NCBI GenBank assembly: GCA_002346475.1
Contig: DDZV01000042.1
Span: forward strand, 15,045 to 48,198
Origin: Acidobacteria bacterium UBA2999
GTDB lineage: Bacteria > Acidobacteriota > Vicinamibacteria > Vicinamibacterales > UBA2999
Reading direction: 5' to 3'
Length of the DNA stretch: 33,154 nt
Made by a program: the position numbers and the translations under genes. The notes beneath the pieces were generated by a model. That model did no database searches and was not told the origin of the DNA. It saw only the letters and a list, made by a program, of their open reading frames with translations. Within the stretch, counting starts at the first letter, position 1. Each line of letters begins with the position of its first letter. Below are positions 8,074 to 16,215 of this stretch, one piece after another.

Positions 8074-9060
8074 ATGAACTTAGATCTTTCACTAGATTTT
8101 CTCCGTGTTTGTGAACAGGCTGCGATTGCTTGTGCTCAGACGATGGGGCAAGGTGACCGGCATAATTCTGATCGTGTGGCTGTAGAAGCCATGCGAGATG
8201 AGCTTGACTCCGTTCCAATCGACGGCACTATTGTTATTGGTGAAGGGGAGCGAGACAAAGCACCGATGCTTTATATCGGTGAGAAAGTTGGGATGGCTAA
8301 CAAGGCGCAAAGTGGTGACGCCTACCCATCAATTGATATCGCTGTTGATCCTTTGGAAGGCACTAATCTCTGTGCAACTGGCGAACCTAATGCAATTGCC
8401 GTGCTAGCTGCTTCCACTGGCGGAGGATTATTGCATGCTCCTGATATTTACATGGAGAAACTTATTGTTGGGCCCAGCTCTAAGGATGTCGTAGACCTTG
8501 ACGCATCTGTAAAAGACAACCTTCAAGCGATTGCAAAATCTCTTGGCCGAGTAGTTTCAGATCTTGTGGTTATTGTTCTTGATCGGCCACGTCATGAGCA
8601 GCTGATTGCTGAGATTCGAGCGACAGGTGCCAGAATTAAATTGATAGGAGACGGTGATCTTTCAGCAGGAATTTCAGCAGCTATTGTGGGGAGCGGTGTC
8701 CATGCAGTCATGGGAACAGGCGGCGCTCCTGAAGGGGTCATCACCGCGGCGGCGATGAGATGTTTAAATGGTGATATTTTTGCTCGCCTCGTTGTTGAAA
8801 AGCCAGAACATGAAGAACGTTGCCGTGCAATGGGTATAACTGACTTCAAAAAGATTTACCGATCCAGTGATCTTGCTTCTGGCGACCAAATAATATTTGC
8901 AGCCACAGGTGTAACTGACGGCACTTTGATGAAAGGTGTGAGGTTCTTTGGCGACGGAACCAGGACAACTTCGGTAGTCATGCAAACTCATCCGCACCAA
9001 GTTCGTTTTATTGACAGCATTCATGTCAATCCAAGTGAAAATCTACAGTTACGTTTTTAA
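8074..9060 (+). CDS. glpX: Fructose-1,6-bisphosphatase class II (GlpX type)
   Basis: This 328-residue class II FBPase dephosphorylates fructose-1,6-bisphosphate in gluconeogenesis; some relatives also use sedoheptulose-1,7-bisphosphate. The metal- and phosphate-binding motifs of the Li+-sensitive phosphatase superfamily are present: GEGERD at residues 56-61 with the following APML, DPLEGTN at 92-98, and a GDGDLSAG segment in the middle of the chain. A GTGGAPEG loop follows. Length is typical. The ATG at 8074 has no obvious ribosome-binding site: the preceding 15 bases are part of a direct repeat and are AT-rich. An internal start would remove conserved N-terminal helix sequence, so this start is kept. 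It is spaced 128 bp from the upstream gene and probably has its own promoter. No class I FBPase is seen in the window. Confidence 0.95.
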   Translation: MNLDLSLDFLRVCEQAAIACAQTMGQGDRHNSDRVAVEAMRDELDSVPIDGTIVIGEGERDKAPMLYIGEKVGMANKAQSGDAYPSIDIAVDPLEGTNLCATGEPNAIAVLAASTGGGLLHAPDIYMEKLIVGPSSKDVVDLDASVKDNLQAIAKSLGRVVSDLVVIVLDRPRHEQLIAEIRATGARIKLIGDGDLSAGISAAIVGSGVHAVMGTGGAPEGVITAAAMRCLNGDIFARLVVEKPEHEERCRAMGITDFKKIYRSSDLASGDQIIFAATGVTDGTLMKGVRFFGDGTRTTSVVMQTHPHQVRFIDSIHVNPSENLQLRF

Positions 9061-9374
9061 GAAATTTGGAGAACTTGGCTTAGTTTTCTAGAAGCAGGCT
9101 GGGTGTGTTTTGTGAAACAAAGAAGTTGCCATCCATCTTAAGAGTCTCCTGGGCGACCTTTATGTTTTCGTTGGCGCCAGGAACGCTTGGTTTTATCCTC
9201 ATGGGCACCACCGATTTGTTTTGGTAATGGCGCACGTGGGAGAGATGTTTTTTTGTGTTGAGCATCAAGCTGACTTGATGCGGTCGTACGATCTATTTTT
9301 TTTGTGTTTTTTGACAAGAATTCCTTACCTTAACACTGATACTAATCGTTCTACTAGTTTTTGGTAGGACCAAC
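9061..9374 (+). other. 314-bp intergenic region before hflX, no convincing gene
   Basis: This is the largest gap in the window. A + strand frame is open from 9116 to the TAG at 9365-9367, and a - strand frame of ~61 codons runs from 9265 down to 9080. Neither has a ribosome-binding site or a recognisable protein family. The region also holds a perfect 8-bp hairpin at 9262-9281, two T-rich tracts (9248-9254 and 9296-9303) each followed by GTGT, and a consensus TTGACA at 9311-9316. The best -10 I can find downstream, GATACT at 9338-9343, is 21 bp away, which is too far for a confident promoter call. Possibilities are a terminator plus promoter boundary, a small RNA, or a decayed gene. I looked for hfq, a frequent neighbour of hflX, and did not find it. 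Confidence 0.5.
9262..9303 (+). terminator. Possible transcription terminator after glpX
   Basis: GCATCAAG (9262-9269) and CTTGATGC (9274-9281) form a perfect 8-bp stem with a CTGA loop. A run of eight T follows at 9296-9303. The 14-nt distance between stem and T-run is longer than in a classic intrinsic terminator, and the stem is only half GC. It is about 200 bp past the glpX stop. It may instead be the end of a small RNA. Confidence 0.3.
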
Positions 9375-10733
9375 ATGCTTTGCAAGGTTTCTCTAAAGTT
9401 CTTATCGAACTCATATTACGGTTTTGAGGTTAATGTCTTGAGTCAGAACTTATTACAAGCTGAACGTGCAGCAATTGTAGGTTTAGCAACTGCTGCGTCA
9501 CATCGATTTGCTGTTGAGCGATCCCTTAGTGAGCTGATGAGGCTTGTAGACACGGCTGGTGCTACTGTTGTTCTTTGTGTGTTACAGGAGCGAGCTTCGC
9601 CAGATTCCAACACGTTTATTGGTAGTGGAAAAGTGGCTTCCCTTGCGGAAGCAGTAATTGATGGTGATATCGATGTCGTGGTAGTCGATGCTGAGCTTAC
9701 CCCCGCCCAGCTTCGTCAGCTTGAAGCTAGATTAGAACGTAAAGTGATTGATCGTACTCAAGTGATTCTTGACATTTTTGCTAGTCGCGCCAGGAGCCGT
9801 GAGGGTAAATGTCAAGTTGAGCTTGCTCAATTGAAATATCTGCTACCTCGACTTACAGGTGCTGGAGTTCAGATGTCTCGACTTGGTGGGGGTATTGGAA
9901 CACGCGGTCCTGGCGAGACAAAGCTCGAAACGGATCGTCGTCGTATTCGCGACAGGATTCGGACGGTTCAACATGCAATTAATCATGTCAGAAAACGTAG
10001 AATTCAAATACGCGAACGACGACAGAAAAATTTTATACCGACAGTTGCGCTGGTTGGTTATACGAATGCTGGCAAGACAACATTATTTAACTATTTAGCA
10101 GAGGCCTCAGCATTAGCATCTGACGCACTTTTTGTAACACTAGATCCACTAGTCAGGAAGGTGCAGTTGTCTCAGGGCCAATCCTTTCTTTTATCTGACA
10201 CTGTTGGTTTTATCGATCGCCTCCCACATACTCTCGTAGCGGCTTTTCGTGCAACGTTAGAGGAGGTTTCAGAAGCAGATCTTATACTGCATGTTATTGA
10301 TGCTTCGAGTGATGATCTTGATAGTCAGAAAGGTGCTGTGAAAAAAGTCCTTGAAGAAGTTGGCGCCTCAAATCTTCCTTTTGTTGAGGTGTACAACAAA
10401 ATTGATTTAATTAGTTCTGAAGTACAGCATAGACTGGAAGCAAGATCTTCTGATGCTATTTATGTTTCAGCTCTTAACGGCGAAGGAATGACTAAACTCC
10501 AAAGCAATCTTTCTAGTCTACTTGCATTAGATACGAAGAGAATTATGGTTACATTTGACAACTGTCAATATAGTAGTAAGGAGATTGCAAAGTTGTACCG
10601 TATTGGACGTGTTGTAAGTCATGTTGCTAAAGAGGACAGTATTGTGATTGAGGTGGATGTGCCACGACGAGTTGTTCCACATCTGACTTTCCCATATAGG
10701 ACTGAATTACAGGAGGGGACTCACTCAAGATGA
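9375..10733 (+). CDS. hflX: GTPase HflX (ribosome-associated)
   Basis: HflX is a GTPase that binds the 50S subunit and can split stalled or hibernating ribosomes under stress. The 452-residue protein has the N-terminal HflX domain, a basic coiled segment with GTRGPGETKLETDRR near residues 175-189, then the G domain: G1 GYTNAGKT at 228-235, G3 DTVGF at 275-279, G4 NKID at 341-344 and an SALNGEG G5-like loop. The ATG at 9375 has AGGA at 9365-9368. However, a TTG at 9438 (residue 22) has GAGGT seven bases upstream and would begin at the point where E. coli HflX begins, so the true protein may be 431 residues. The stop overlaps the start of the next lipoprotein gene as ATGA, indicating translational coupling. 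Confidence 0.94.
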   Translation: MLCKVSLKFLSNSYYGFEVNVLSQNLLQAERAAIVGLATAASHRFAVERSLSELMRLVDTAGATVVLCVLQERASPDSNTFIGSGKVASLAEAVIDGDIDVVVVDAELTPAQLRQLEARLERKVIDRTQVILDIFASRARSREGKCQVELAQLKYLLPRLTGAGVQMSRLGGGIGTRGPGETKLETDRRRIRDRIRTVQHAINHVRKRRIQIRERRQKNFIPTVALVGYTNAGKTTLFNYLAEASALASDALFVTLDPLVRKVQLSQGQSFLLSDTVGFIDRLPHTLVAAFRATLEEVSEADLILHVIDASSDDLDSQKGAVKKVLEEVGASNLPFVEVYNKIDLISSEVQHRLEARSSDAIYVSALNGEGMTKLQSNLSSLLALDTKRIMVTFDNCQYSSKEIAKLYRIGRVVSHVAKEDSIVIEVDVPRRVVPHLTFPYRTELQEGTHSR

Positions 10734-12073
10734 CCTCTCAATGGTTGAAATCTTTATTGGTTCTTTTGGTAGTTTTTTTGACAGCGGGATGCGCTGTCAA
10801 AGTGCCGTCTATTCCGGCCCAGCTTTTATACCCGGATTATATGTATCCTGTTGTGCCGTCTGGTCGCTCCGTTGAATCTGAAGGGATCGATCGTGGTTGG
10901 CGGTTTCTACAAAACAACAAACTTGGGAATGCAGATCGTGAATTTAAGTCAGTACTTTCAAGTGACAGCTCGTTTTACCCTGCATTGACGGGAGTAGCTT
11001 ATGTAGCTTTAGCTCAGCGTGACACCAGCAGAGCCTTGGAGTATTTTGAGAGTGCGCTCGGCTTGGCTCCAGAATATCCCCCTGCATTAGTTGGTCGAGG
11101 ACAGACACTTCTCATTCTCAACCGAGACAGTGAAGCAATTTCTGATTTTGAAGTAGCCCTCAGTGTGGATGATTCTCTGGTGGATGTTCGGCGTCGATTA
11201 GATGTCTTAAGATTTCGTTTGCTCCAGGAAACAATTGATACTGCACGTCTTGCGGTGAGCGATGAACGTTTTGATGATGCTAGAGATTCCTTTAAACAAG
11301 CTCTTGAGTCATCACCAGAGACGGCATTTCTTCACCGTGAGCTCGGTGTGGTTGAGCGTCGGCAAGGTGATATAGCTGCAGCTGTAGAGTATCTACGTCG
11401 TGCTGTAGAACTTGATCCTGCTGATGTGGAAGGTTTAATTGAGCTAGGTAAAAGTCTTGAAATACAAGGCAACTATGTAGATGCTGCAACTGCACTCCAG
11501 TCAGCCTTTGCACTTGCACCAAGTGAAGAACTTTCACGCTATTTGTCGGTTGTCACTAAGCTTGCAGCTGATTCAAGGTTGCCCACAGAGTTTAGAAACA
11601 TTGCTGAAGCTAGTGTTATAACAAGAGGTGACGTTGCAGCATTGATTGGTGTGCGCTTAGGTCAGATTTTACAGATGGCCCAGAAGCGTCAAATTATAAT
11701 GACCGACACTGTAAATCACTGGGCTCGGGAATGGATTGTTGCTGTTACTGAAGCTGGTGTCATGGAGCCTTATGCTAATCATGCGTTTCAACCAGATACT
11801 GAAGTTCAGCGTGTAGATCTTGCGTTAGTTACTAAGCAGCTACTCGATCTAATTATCTCCAGTAAGCCTGAGTTAGCTATGGACTGGGTTGAAGCACGCC
11901 CACTAATTAGTGATGTTGGTACGGGTCATTTAAGATATCCAGCAATTGCAATTGCAATTGCATCTGGTGTAATGCCACTTCTTGACGAAGACCGTTTTAA
12001 TGCGGATCGTCCCGTCTCAGGTATTGAGGCCACTACAATTATTGAACGTGTGCTTGTTATTTTTTCTGGCTAA
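10730..12073 (+). CDS. TPR-repeat lipoprotein with SLH-like C-terminal repeats
   Basis: This 447-residue protein carries a lipoprotein signal peptide, with the lipobox LTAGC at residues 17-21 (Cys21). At least five tetratricopeptide-like units follow: two near residues 60-130, then a run near 180-270 with the typical alternating small and aromatic residues and terminal Pro. The last ~130 residues hold two segments resembling S-layer homology domains, one beginning near the VNHWAREWI stretch and one near ISDVGTGH, though the match is loose. The ATG overlaps the hflX stop by four bases, with AGGAGGGG at 10711-10718 as ribosome-binding site. It is likely an outer-membrane or periplasmic scaffold. 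Its pairing with hflX and pgsA is probably a conserved lineage trait rather than a functional clue. Confidence 0.85.
   Translation: MTSQWLKSLLVLLVVFLTAGCAVKVPSIPAQLLYPDYMYPVVPSGRSVESEGIDRGWRFLQNNKLGNADREFKSVLSSDSSFYPALTGVAYVALAQRDTSRALEYFESALGLAPEYPPALVGRGQTLLILNRDSEAISDFEVALSVDDSLVDVRRRLDVLRFRLLQETIDTARLAVSDERFDDARDSFKQALESSPETAFLHRELGVVERRQGDIAAAVEYLRRAVELDPADVEGLIELGKSLEIQGNYVDAATALQSAFALAPSEELSRYLSVVTKLAADSRLPTEFRNIAEASVITRGDVAALIGVRLGQILQMAQKRQIIMTDTVNHWAREWIVAVTEAGVMEPYANHAFQPDTEVQRVDLALVTKQLLDLIISSKPELAMDWVEARPLISDVGTGHLRYPAIAIAIASGVMPLLDEDRFNADRPVSGIEATTIIERVLVIFSG
11942..11962 (+). repeat. In-frame GCAATT hexamer repeat
   Basis: Three and a half tandem copies of GCAATT lie inside the TPR/SLH lipoprotein gene and encode alternating Ala-Ile at residues 405-411. 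Copy-number change would keep the frame, so slippage would only lengthen or shorten a hydrophobic helix. The tract is short and may be chance. Confidence 0.6.
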
Positions 12074-12079
12074 TCTGTT

Positions 12080-12637
12080 ATGGCTGTCCTCACGCTTGCT
12101 AACCAACTCACGATACTTAGAATTCTTCTGATACCAGCTTTTGTGCTTCTCGTGGTTTATGGGTATCTAGGTGGTGCGTTGTTAGTATTTCTAATAGCGG
12201 GTGTGACAGATATGTTGGACGGGATTATTGCTCGATGGGCACACCAGCGAACAAACCTTGGTGCATGGCTTGACCCGATGGCTGATAAGTTGCTCCTTGT
12301 TACTACTTTTATTGTCCTAACAATTCCTTCAATTCCATTGACAAACTATATTCCGTTTTGGCTCACTGTTTTGATCATCAGTAGAGACATTGTGATTGTA
12401 GGGGTTGTCGCGATCATTAATTTAGCCGTTGGTCAAAGAACGTTTAGACCTTCTTTGTGTGGGAAACTTACAACGGGAACATATATTTTAACTAGCATGG
12501 TTTTTTTGTACTTTAACTACCTGCACCAGACATCGTGGATCATTGACATAATGATCGGACTTTCGCTTTGCATGACATTTATCTCTGGGGGAGATTACTA
12601 TTTTCGGATGAGAAAATTAATTAATGATCAAAGTTAA
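12080..12637 (+). CDS. pgsA: CDP-diacylglycerol-glycerol-3-phosphate 3-phosphatidyltransferase
   Basis: This 185-residue multi-pass membrane enzyme has the CDP-alcohol phosphatidyltransferase signature DxxDGxxAR-x8-GxxxDxxxD, with Asp44, Asp47, Gly48, Ala51-Arg52, Gly61, Asp65 and Asp69. It very likely makes phosphatidylglycerophosphate from CDP-diacylglycerol and glycerol-3-phosphate, the committed step to phosphatidylglycerol and cardiolipin. The NQLTILRI start and overall length fit PgsA better than phosphatidylserine synthase. Hydrophobic segments lie at about residues 12-45, 70-130 and 135-170. The ATG is only 6 bp after the upstream stop, with no clear ribosome-binding site, consistent with coupled translation in the hflX - TPR lipoprotein - pgsA unit. 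A relative using another alcohol acceptor cannot be fully excluded. Confidence 0.93.
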   Translation: MAVLTLANQLTILRILLIPAFVLLVVYGYLGGALLVFLIAGVTDMLDGIIARWAHQRTNLGAWLDPMADKLLLVTTFIVLTIPSIPLTNYIPFWLTVLIISRDIVIVGVVAIINLAVGQRTFRPSLCGKLTTGTYILTSMVFLYFNYLHQTSWIIDIMIGLSLCMTFISGGDYYFRMRKLINDQS

Positions 12638-12650
12638 ATAGGCGTAGCTT

Positions 12651-12683
12651 ACACAAGAAAGTTTAGAGTCGCTTTCGTGTTTT
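12651..12683 (+). terminator. Possible terminator between convergent pgsA and UDP-glucuronate decarboxylase genes
   Basis: ACAC-AA-GAAAG (12651-12661) pairs with CTTTC-GTGT (12672-12680), giving a 9-bp stem with an AA bulge and a 10-nt loop, followed by only TTTT. It sits in the 44-bp convergent gap, and its end touches the stop codon of the opposite gene. The short T-run makes it a weak candidate. Confidence 0.35.
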
Positions 12684-13620
12684 AGATCAGGTTAGGCAGA
12701 GCACCAAAGTAGTCAATTGTTCGCTTAAGTCCAGTTTCAAGATCAACCTTCGGTTCCCAAGCTAGTTTTTTTCGTGCCCGTACAATTTCTGGCTGACGCT
12801 GTTTAGGGTCATCTGCCGGAAATTCTTTGTTCACAATATGGCTACGTGATTTTGTAAGGGAAATAATAGTTAAAGCGATCTCTCGAATTGTGATTTCGTG
12901 AGGGTTGCCAAGATTAACTGGATCATGAATCTCGGCATCCATTAAACGGATAATTCCATCAACCAGGTCAGATACATACATAAAACTTCGTGTTTGTGCA
13001 CCATTGCCGAACACTGTGACGTCCTTGTGCTGGAGTGCTTGTGCAATGAATGTTGGTATTACGCGACCGTCTCCAGGTTTCATTCGTGGACCATAAGTGT
13101 TAAAGATTCGAACAATTTTTGTATCAAGCCCGTGAACTCGGTGGTATGCGCATGTCATAGATTCCGAGAATCGCTTCGCTTCGTCATATACGCTACGCAA
13201 TCCAATAGGATTAACATTGCCCCAGTAACTTTCTGTTTGAGGGTGTTCAAGTGGATCTCCATAAACTTCAGAAGTAGAGGCAAGAATGAATTTAGCGCCC
13301 TTTGTTTTTGCAAGATTAAGGGAATTTCTTGTTCCAAGCGATCCTGCTTCCAATGTTTGAATAGGCATTTTAAGGTAGTCCATTGGACTTGCAGGACTAG
13401 CCCAGTGAAGCACGTAATTAACTGGGCCAGGGAGATCAAGATGACGCGTTACGTCATGCTGAACAAATTCAAATTGCTTACGTGGAACATGAGAGATATT
13501 TGATAATGATCCTGTAAGTAGATTATCAATGCCGACGACAGTGTGGCCAAGAGTGATAAGTGCATCTACAAGATGTGAGCCAATGAATCCCGCAGCGCCG
13601 GTCACGACAGTTCGTGGCAT
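12682..13620 (-). CDS. UDP-glucuronic acid decarboxylase (UDP-xylose synthase), SDR family
   Basis: This 312-residue extended short-chain dehydrogenase oxidises UDP-GlcA at C4, decarboxylates it and reduces the intermediate to UDP-xylose. Family-diagnostic segments are visible: the NAD-binding TGAAGFIG at residues 7-14, ASPASPMDY near 74-82, the catalytic YDEAK with Tyr145 and Lys149, and RIFNTYGPRM. The ASPASP and EVYGDPLEHPQ signatures separate UXS proteins from epimerases and dTDP-glucose dehydratases. It is the last gene of the - strand glycan operon. Its substrate can be supplied by the UDP-glucose dehydrogenase encoded about 7 kb away, on the other arm of the locus. No membrane or ArnA-type formyltransferase domain is attached. 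Assignment is strong; the exact product (UDP-Xyl versus the released 4-keto sugar) is inferred from the family. Confidence 0.93.
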   Translation of the reverse strand: MPRTVVTGAAGFIGSHLVDALITLGHTVVGIDNLLTGSLSNISHVPRKQFEFVQHDVTRHLDLPGPVNYVLHWASPASPMDYLKMPIQTLEAGSLGTRNSLNLAKTKGAKFILASTSEVYGDPLEHPQTESYWGNVNPIGLRSVYDEAKRFSESMTCAYHRVHGLDTKIVRIFNTYGPRMKPGDGRVIPTFIAQALQHKDVTVFGNGAQTRSFMYVSDLVDGIIRLMDAEIHDPVNLGNPHEITIREIALTIISLTKSRSHIVNKEFPADDPKQRQPEIVRARKKLAWEPKVDLETGLKRTIDYFGALPNLI

Positions 13621-13649
13621 ACAAGACAGTGTCTATAGATAGTTAACAA

Positions 13650-15092
13650 TTAGTCAGCGAGGTTTCGATTCAAGAGAACCCTTACTGCTGTGAGCCATAT
13701 GATTTTCAGATCAAGCGAGATAGACCAGTTCTGAATGTAGTAAAGATCGTACTCGATACGTTTTTCTAGCGAAGTATTACCGCTCCAACCATTTACTTGG
13801 GCCCAGCCAGTAATGCCAGCTTTTACCTTATGGCGAAGCATATACTGTGGGATTCGATCCTTAAATTGTGCCACGAAAAATGGACGTTCAGGTCTTGGGC
13901 CAACCATAGACATTTCACCTTTTAACACGTTCCAGAACTGTGGTAATTCATCAAGGTGAAAACGTCGCAACCATCGCCCAACTGGGGTGCGACGGGGATC
14001 ATTGTCTGGTGACCAGATTGGTCCAGTAGTATCTTCTGCATCAGCGTACATCGATCTGAATTTATTGACGACGAATGCTTTTCCGTCAAGACCCATGCGT
14101 TCCTGATGATAAAAGGCAGGTCCTGGTGAACTTAATTTCACTAACATAGCGATAAGGCCAAGTGGAATAGTGAGTGTGAGCAGTGCCACACTAGACAGTC
14201 CAATATCAATTCCTCGTTTTACCCAAGTGTTCAACCCTTGCAGTGGAACATCATTGACATTAATAACGGGTAGGCCGTCCAGGTCTTCAAGGCGAGCCCG
14301 AAGTGCAATAAATTGCAGTAAATCTGGCACAACCTTGACGTCGAGAAACTCACGACTTGTGGTGTCTAATAGTGCTAGTAATTTGGCGTGCTCCTCAAGT
14401 GGAAGTGCTACATAGAGGTGATCTACCCGTTCACGTTGAACGATGTCTACTGTTTCACTAAGAGTGCCAAGGAGAGGGAGTCCTCGGTAACCGAGATGAT
14501 CGCTGGTCGCACGATCGTCCACAAATCCAACAATCTTGAATCCAAGTTCACGATGCCGAAGGATTCGATCAGCAACCATCCGTCCCAAGTTTCCAGTGCC
14601 AGCAATAAGAATTCTTTTTAGCCCGATGCCAGCGCGCCACCGACGTTCAAAGAGTTCTCTTAGGGTTGTGCGTGATGCATATGTAAAGATGACGTTAAAG
14701 ACCAGAAATAAACCCCAGACAAGTTGTGATACTTCGTACGCACCCCGAAGCTTTTCTTCTTCTGAAACATAGTAGGCTTGAAAGTACAGAGTTGAAACAA
14801 TACCTAGGACAATGGCCAAAATACTACCAGTGAGTACAGCAAAAAAATCATCTACACGAGAGTTGCTACGCCGTAACCGATAGATGCCACGAAGTTGAAA
14901 TGCCATTGGTGTCAGTATTGCGATAAATGGTAAGACGTTGAAGTACTGTTCAATTGGTGGGTAGCCTTTTGTTACGGGGATGAGGCCACTCTCGAACCGT
15001 ACGCCGTAGGCTAGGATAAAGGCCCACATAGAAAGTATTACGTCTGTAACTATGTAGAAAGAGACGAGTAAACGGTTGTATCGACTTACCAT
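13650..15092 (-). CDS. Polyprenyl-phosphate sugar-1-phosphate transferase (WbaP/WcaJ type)
   Basis: This 480-residue polyisoprenyl-phosphate hexose-1-phosphate transferase starts glycan assembly by moving a sugar phosphate from a UDP-sugar to undecaprenyl phosphate. The N-terminal part has about four membrane segments (residues ~10-140). A Rossmann-like CoA_binding_3 domain follows with GTGNLG at 165-170. The C-terminal catalytic domain has a re-entrant hydrophobic helix near 300-320, ERMGLDGKAFVVNKFRSM (331-348), the catalytic Asp381-Glu382 in HLDELPQ, and SMVGPRPE at 395-402. The AGITGWAQVNG and EYDLYYIQNWS signatures are typical. The first sugar is probably glucose or galactose, but sequence alone does not settle it. 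The start ATG overlaps the upstream glycosyltransferase stop by 7 bp (ATGGTAA), suggesting coupling. Confidence 0.94.
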   Translation of the reverse strand: MVSRYNRLLVSFYIVTDVILSMWAFILAYGVRFESGLIPVTKGYPPIEQYFNVLPFIAILTPMAFQLRGIYRLRRSNSRVDDFFAVLTGSILAIVLGIVSTLYFQAYYVSEEEKLRGAYEVSQLVWGLFLVFNVIFTYASRTTLRELFERRWRAGIGLKRILIAGTGNLGRMVADRILRHRELGFKIVGFVDDRATSDHLGYRGLPLLGTLSETVDIVQRERVDHLYVALPLEEHAKLLALLDTTSREFLDVKVVPDLLQFIALRARLEDLDGLPVINVNDVPLQGLNTWVKRGIDIGLSSVALLTLTIPLGLIAMLVKLSSPGPAFYHQERMGLDGKAFVVNKFRSMYADAEDTTGPIWSPDNDPRRTPVGRWLRRFHLDELPQFWNVLKGEMSMVGPRPERPFFVAQFKDRIPQYMLRHKVKAGITGWAQVNGWSGNTSLEKRIEYDLYYIQNWSISLDLKIIWLTAVRVLLNRNLAD

Positions 15093-16198
15093 TGTGTTTC
15101 TGGTGAATGGTTAATTGTGTTGTTGATAGTATTTTTCATTTGTTCTAGAAAACGTTCTCGAGAGAATTTCTCAGCGTGGCTGCGTATGAGTTCTAAATTA
15201 AACGATTGAGATCTTACACGTTCCATTCCCCTCGCAAAGTCATCGGCGGTCGATCCTTGCACAAGCACCCCTGTATGTCCGTCAATGATCGTTTCCAAGG
15301 CTCCTCCGGATGCTAGTGCCACAACAGGTCTTCCGCATGCTTGTGCTTCTACTGGCACGATGCCGAAATCCTCTTTTCCTGGCATAAGCACAGCTGCTGC
15401 ACAGCGGTACTCATTTCTAAGTATTTCATCTGGTACTCGTCCTAGAAATTTTACCTGTGATCCAGCGTATCGAACCAATCGTTGGCGGTCTGTTCCATCT
15501 CCAATAATCCGCAGTTGAGCCCCAATTAGTTGGGAAGCTTTAATTGCCAGTTCAATTTTTTTGTAAGGGACTAAAGCTGAAACTATCAAGAAGTGACTAC
15601 CCGGAATTGTTTGATTGGGGTGAAAGAAGTCTGTGTCAACTGGAGGATGTACAACAGTAGCATCACGATTATAATATCTCGAAATTCTTTGCGAAATGTG
15701 CTTTGAGTTTGCAATGAATCGATCAACACGTGTTGCTGTAGCAGCGTCCCAGGTTGCTAGATGTTTCATAATTGGTTGATAAAACAAATGACTCAGTCGG
15801 GATCCAACTCGTGCTGGACCAAAGTAGGCATCAAATTGATCCCATGCATAACGCATTGGAGAATGACAATAGCTAATATGGATACTTTTTCCAGTTTTTA
15901 CTACTGCCTTTGCAGCGGAGTGACTACTGCTAATTACAAGATCGTACGCGTCAAGATCGAACTGTTCAATTAGCACTGGAAACGCTGGTAGGAAGTATCG
16001 GTAGTTCCGGCGAACCCATGGAAATAGTTGTAGGGAACTGGTAATGATATTGTGTTGTTCAATTTTTTGTGAAACTGATCCACGTTCGTGGACGAGAGTT
16101 AGGATATCGGCGTCGGGATAAATCTCGCAGAGTAATTCTAGTACTTTTTCTCCACCTCTCATTCCAGTCAGCCAATCGTGAACCAGTGCTACTTTCAT
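15086..16198 (-). CDS. Glycosyltransferase, GT4 family
   Basis: This 370-residue GT-B retaining glycosyltransferase has an N-terminal domain starting KVALVHDWLTGMRGGEKVLE, with the glycine-rich acceptor-side loop. The C-terminal nucleotide-sugar domain contains the Glu-x7-Glu motif at Glu276/Glu284 in EDFGIVPVE, and a PYKKIELAI segment (~211-219) supplying the basic residues for the sugar nucleotide diphosphate. The CHSPMRYAWD segment near residue 111 is typical of WbaZ/mannosyltransferase-like members. It acts at the cytoplasmic face of the membrane, adding a sugar to the growing lipid-linked glycan. Donor and acceptor cannot be read from sequence. It lies between a GT4 gene 17 bp upstream and the initiating transferase, whose start overlaps its stop. 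Confidence 0.9.
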   Translation of the reverse strand: MKVALVHDWLTGMRGGEKVLELLCEIYPDADILTLVHERGSVSQKIEQHNIITSSLQLFPWVRRNYRYFLPAFPVLIEQFDLDAYDLVISSSHSAAKAVVKTGKSIHISYCHSPMRYAWDQFDAYFGPARVGSRLSHLFYQPIMKHLATWDAATATRVDRFIANSKHISQRISRYYNRDATVVHPPVDTDFFHPNQTIPGSHFLIVSALVPYKKIELAIKASQLIGAQLRIIGDGTDRQRLVRYAGSQVKFLGRVPDEILRNEYRCAAAVLMPGKEDFGIVPVEAQACGRPVVALASGGALETIIDGHTGVLVQGSTADDFARGMERVRSQSFNLELIRSHAEKFSRERFLEQMKNTINNTINHSPETQW

Positions 16199-16215
16199 CA
16201 GCGATCTGTAACTTT

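Noticed and set aside
9080..9265. Minus-strand frame of about 61 codons in the gap before hflX
   Set aside because: It lacks a ribosome-binding site, matches no family I know and contains A-rich tracts that mirror the T-runs. It is described in the gap entry but not called a gene.
9061..9374. hfq, a common upstream neighbour of hflX
   Set aside because: No frame on either strand shows Sm1 or Sm2 motifs or the typical length and start.
12994..13503. 169-codon + strand open frame opposite the UDP-glucuronate decarboxylase gene
   Set aside because: It lies wholly inside a well-conserved gene on the other strand, has a Cys-rich random composition and no family features.
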